Shown in pieces: positions 62,230 through 64,000 of a stretch of 64,000 nucleotides of DNA. Position 1 is the first letter of the stretch. Each line of letters begins with the position of its first letter. A program made the translations under genes and the position numbers. Origin of the DNA: Meconema thalassinum (taxonomy: Eukaryota; Arthropoda; Insecta; Orthoptera; Tettigoniidae); NCBI GenBank assembly GCA_946902985.2, contig OX336389.2:1078599788-1078663787 (forward strand), written 5' to 3'. The notes below the pieces were generated by a model. The model saw only the letters and a program-made list of their open reading frames with translations, was not told where the DNA came from and searched no databases.

Positions 62230-64000
62230 CAGTTGAACCTGCTTTATATGTAACTCCGTTCTGCGTATTTCGTATTTGTACGTAATTTCTTTTAGGTCCC
62301 GGCAAAATGTAGTTTAAAAGCGTGTTAATTTAACCTTATTTATACGTAGTCCATTTATACGTAATTCGCTGTTATACGTATGAAGTGTCAGTGAAATACA
62401 TCTGAGTTTTGCGTAGCCTGATTGTAATTTAATGAGCACGTGTTGTTATAAAAGAAACTGCAGTACTGTATTTATGTAGTTTCCTCTTTGTCGGCGTAGA
62501 CAGAGCGGTCGGACAGAACACAGAGTTTCTGTCTCATGTGGGACATGCTCTAGATTGTTTACACGAAAACAATTCTCATATTCAAACAAATTTATTTTCT
62601 TTTGTTCCCGCGATGCAACCTCCGACTCGGCTGGTAACTTAATCTTTAGCGGCATTGTGAAGATCAAAAACGACGCAGCTAGAGGAGGAACGAGATAGAG
62701 AGCGAAGGGAACTCGCTCGGTTGGCCTTTGTTACGCCGCCAGTAAGTAGGGGTGAACAATGTCACTCTGCAAAACTCGGTGTTTTGAGTGATATGAGAAT
62801 TTCTTTCGTGGGAACAATGGACAAGTAAAATGTTCACGGTGCCGGTATCTGGTGTGTACTGTTGAACAGTAGATTTATCATTCAGTTGCTTTCCATTACA
62901 CATGGCGAACACAAAAAGGAAAAGTTATACACGAGAAAGTAAAATTCATACGAGAAGTGGACGCTAATCCGCACAAAACAAAAACTGAAATTGCTTCAGA
63001 CTTAGGGATTGCTTATACCACGCTATGTAGTGTCATCAATAAAAAAACGCTATTTTGGATGAGTTTTTAAAACTGGGTTCGAAATCACCAAAGCGCGGCC
63101 GTCAACAAGAAGGGAGGTACGTAGGTACCAATTAGTGGCGACATGCTGAAGGCAAAGGCGATAGATTTAGCTAAAATGATGAGTATCACTGCTGATTTCA
63201 AGGCTTCGTCAGGATGGTTGCAAGGATTTAAAGATCGTCATGGAATAACAGGGAGAACAATTTGCGGTGACTCGAAAGCTGTGGACGACGTCACGGTGCA
63301 ACACTGGTAAGAAGAGGTTCTGCCGGGTATCATAAGCGATTACCAGCCTACAAACATCTACAGTTGTGATGAGACCGGCTTATTCTACAGTCTCCTTCCT
63401 AATAAAACATTAGCTGAAAAAGGTGACTCCTGCCATGGAGGGAAGAAAAGTAAAATTCGCGTAACAGTTCTTCTTGCCGCCAATGCAGATGGATCGGACA
63501 AACTTCCTCCACTTGTGATAGGAAAATCGAAGAATCCGAGGTGTTTTAAGGGTTCGAAAACAAAACCTACGGAATACGAATCCAACAGAAATTCTTGGAT
63601 GAATATGCTGCTAATGGAACAGTGGTTGAAAAAACTGGACATTAAAATGAAAAAGAAAAAGAAGAAAATCCTTCTTCTTATGGATAGATCTGCAGCACAT
63701 CCACCTCAAATCGTTCTGGATAATGTCCAAGTGGAACTTTTCCCTCCTAACTGTACCAGTGTTCTACAACCACTTGATTTGGGCATCATTGCAAATTTCA
63801 AAGTGCATTATAAAATAATGCTGGTTTAACAATTAATAACACTGAGTGATGCAGGAAATGAAACTCTCTCCATTAATTTACTACAAGCCATGGGCTTTAT
63901 TTCGGCTGCCTGGAAGCAGGTGTCATCCTCCACAATCAGCAACTGTTTCCGCAAAGCGGGTGTCTTACTGGAAGAGGCTGCCTCTAATGATGATTATGGG
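62230..64000 (+). mobile_element. Second Tigger copy (Tigger-2), truncated by the window end
   Basis: Begins CAGTTGAACCTGCTTTATAT, the same left TIR as Tigger-1, but preceded by AAA rather than TA. It is colinear with 50921 onward through the 5' UTR and transposase. The right end lies beyond 64000. Confidence 0.9.
62903..64000 (+). pseudogene. Tigger-2 transposase, broken
   Basis: ATG at 62903 (MANTKRKSYT) is followed by a 5-nt loss at about 62930 relative to Tigger-1, a deletion of about 60 nt at 63120 that removes the FTWFQQKRAA region, and an in-frame TAA at 63307-63309 (CACTGGTAAG). Downstream motifs remain: DETGLFYSLLPNKTLAEKG, LPPLVIGKSKNPRCFKGSK and ILLLMDRSAAHPPQIVLDN. It keeps the RVTVLLAANADGSDK segment (63455-63495) that Tigger-1 has lost. 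Its C-terminus is outside the window. Confidence 0.88.

Overview
The window reads as a nuclear, intron-rich, repeat-dense arthropod genome, most likely an insect with a large genome. It has GT-AG introns of 16-20 kb, arthropod-type LTR retrotransposons, APE-type LINEs ending in (GAT)n, tRNA-derived SINEs, hAT, Tigger, mariner and Helitron relics, and no bacterial gene organisation. The SINE/LINE tails resemble those of polyneopteran insects (Orthoptera/Phasmatodea), but that placement is inference.

The only recognised host gene is a homologue of UPF2/NMD2, the MIF4G-domain nonsense-mediated-decay factor. Five exons lie on the + strand (12210-12405, 28203-28348, 30115-30298, 30380-30552, 50480-50570) with consistent splice phases. 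Everything after 12210, and probably before it, is intronic territory filled by mobile elements. Both ends of the gene lie outside what I can recognise.

Layout. 1-9194: a decayed minus-strand Ty3/Gypsy element with a coiled-coil Gag, Q/N-rich nucleocapsid and a -1 frameshift signal, fused at its 3' side to a 5'-truncated LINE. 10690-11830: hAT relic. 13430-14620: old LINE relic. 16195-20850: acidic ORF, CR1/Jockey-like LINE, a LINE-A copy with an unbroken 688-codon ORF, and LINE-B. 21040-22785: a SINE split by another retroelement that carries a minisatellite. 23684-26845: two opposed LINEs. 28472-29176: deleted mariner with TIRs. 33050-34945: SINEs and a DDE transposase relic. 35329-45671: full-length LINE-A with 14-bp target duplications, interrupted by a complete Gypsy element (38014-45176, 4-bp duplication). 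45686-48534: LINE-C abutting a hAT 5' fragment. 50921-53283: Tigger with TIRs and TA duplications. 53660-59800: a pile of LINE-E, LINE-B, LINE-A and SINE insertions. 60970-62110: Helitron/Helentron relic with an OTU domain. 62230-64000: second Tigger, cut by the window end.

The standout is the complete Gypsy element at 38014-45176. Its Gag has a SAP-like N-terminus and a CCHC knuckle. Its 1403-codon Pol is intact and carries, after protease-RT-RNase H-integrase, a C-terminal macro domain closely resembling TARG1/OARD1 (both catalytic residues conserved), followed by a CCCH zinc finger. Gag and Pol share one frame separated by a single UAA codon. The LTRs differ at about 14 positions plus one 5-bp indel, so the copy is fairly young.
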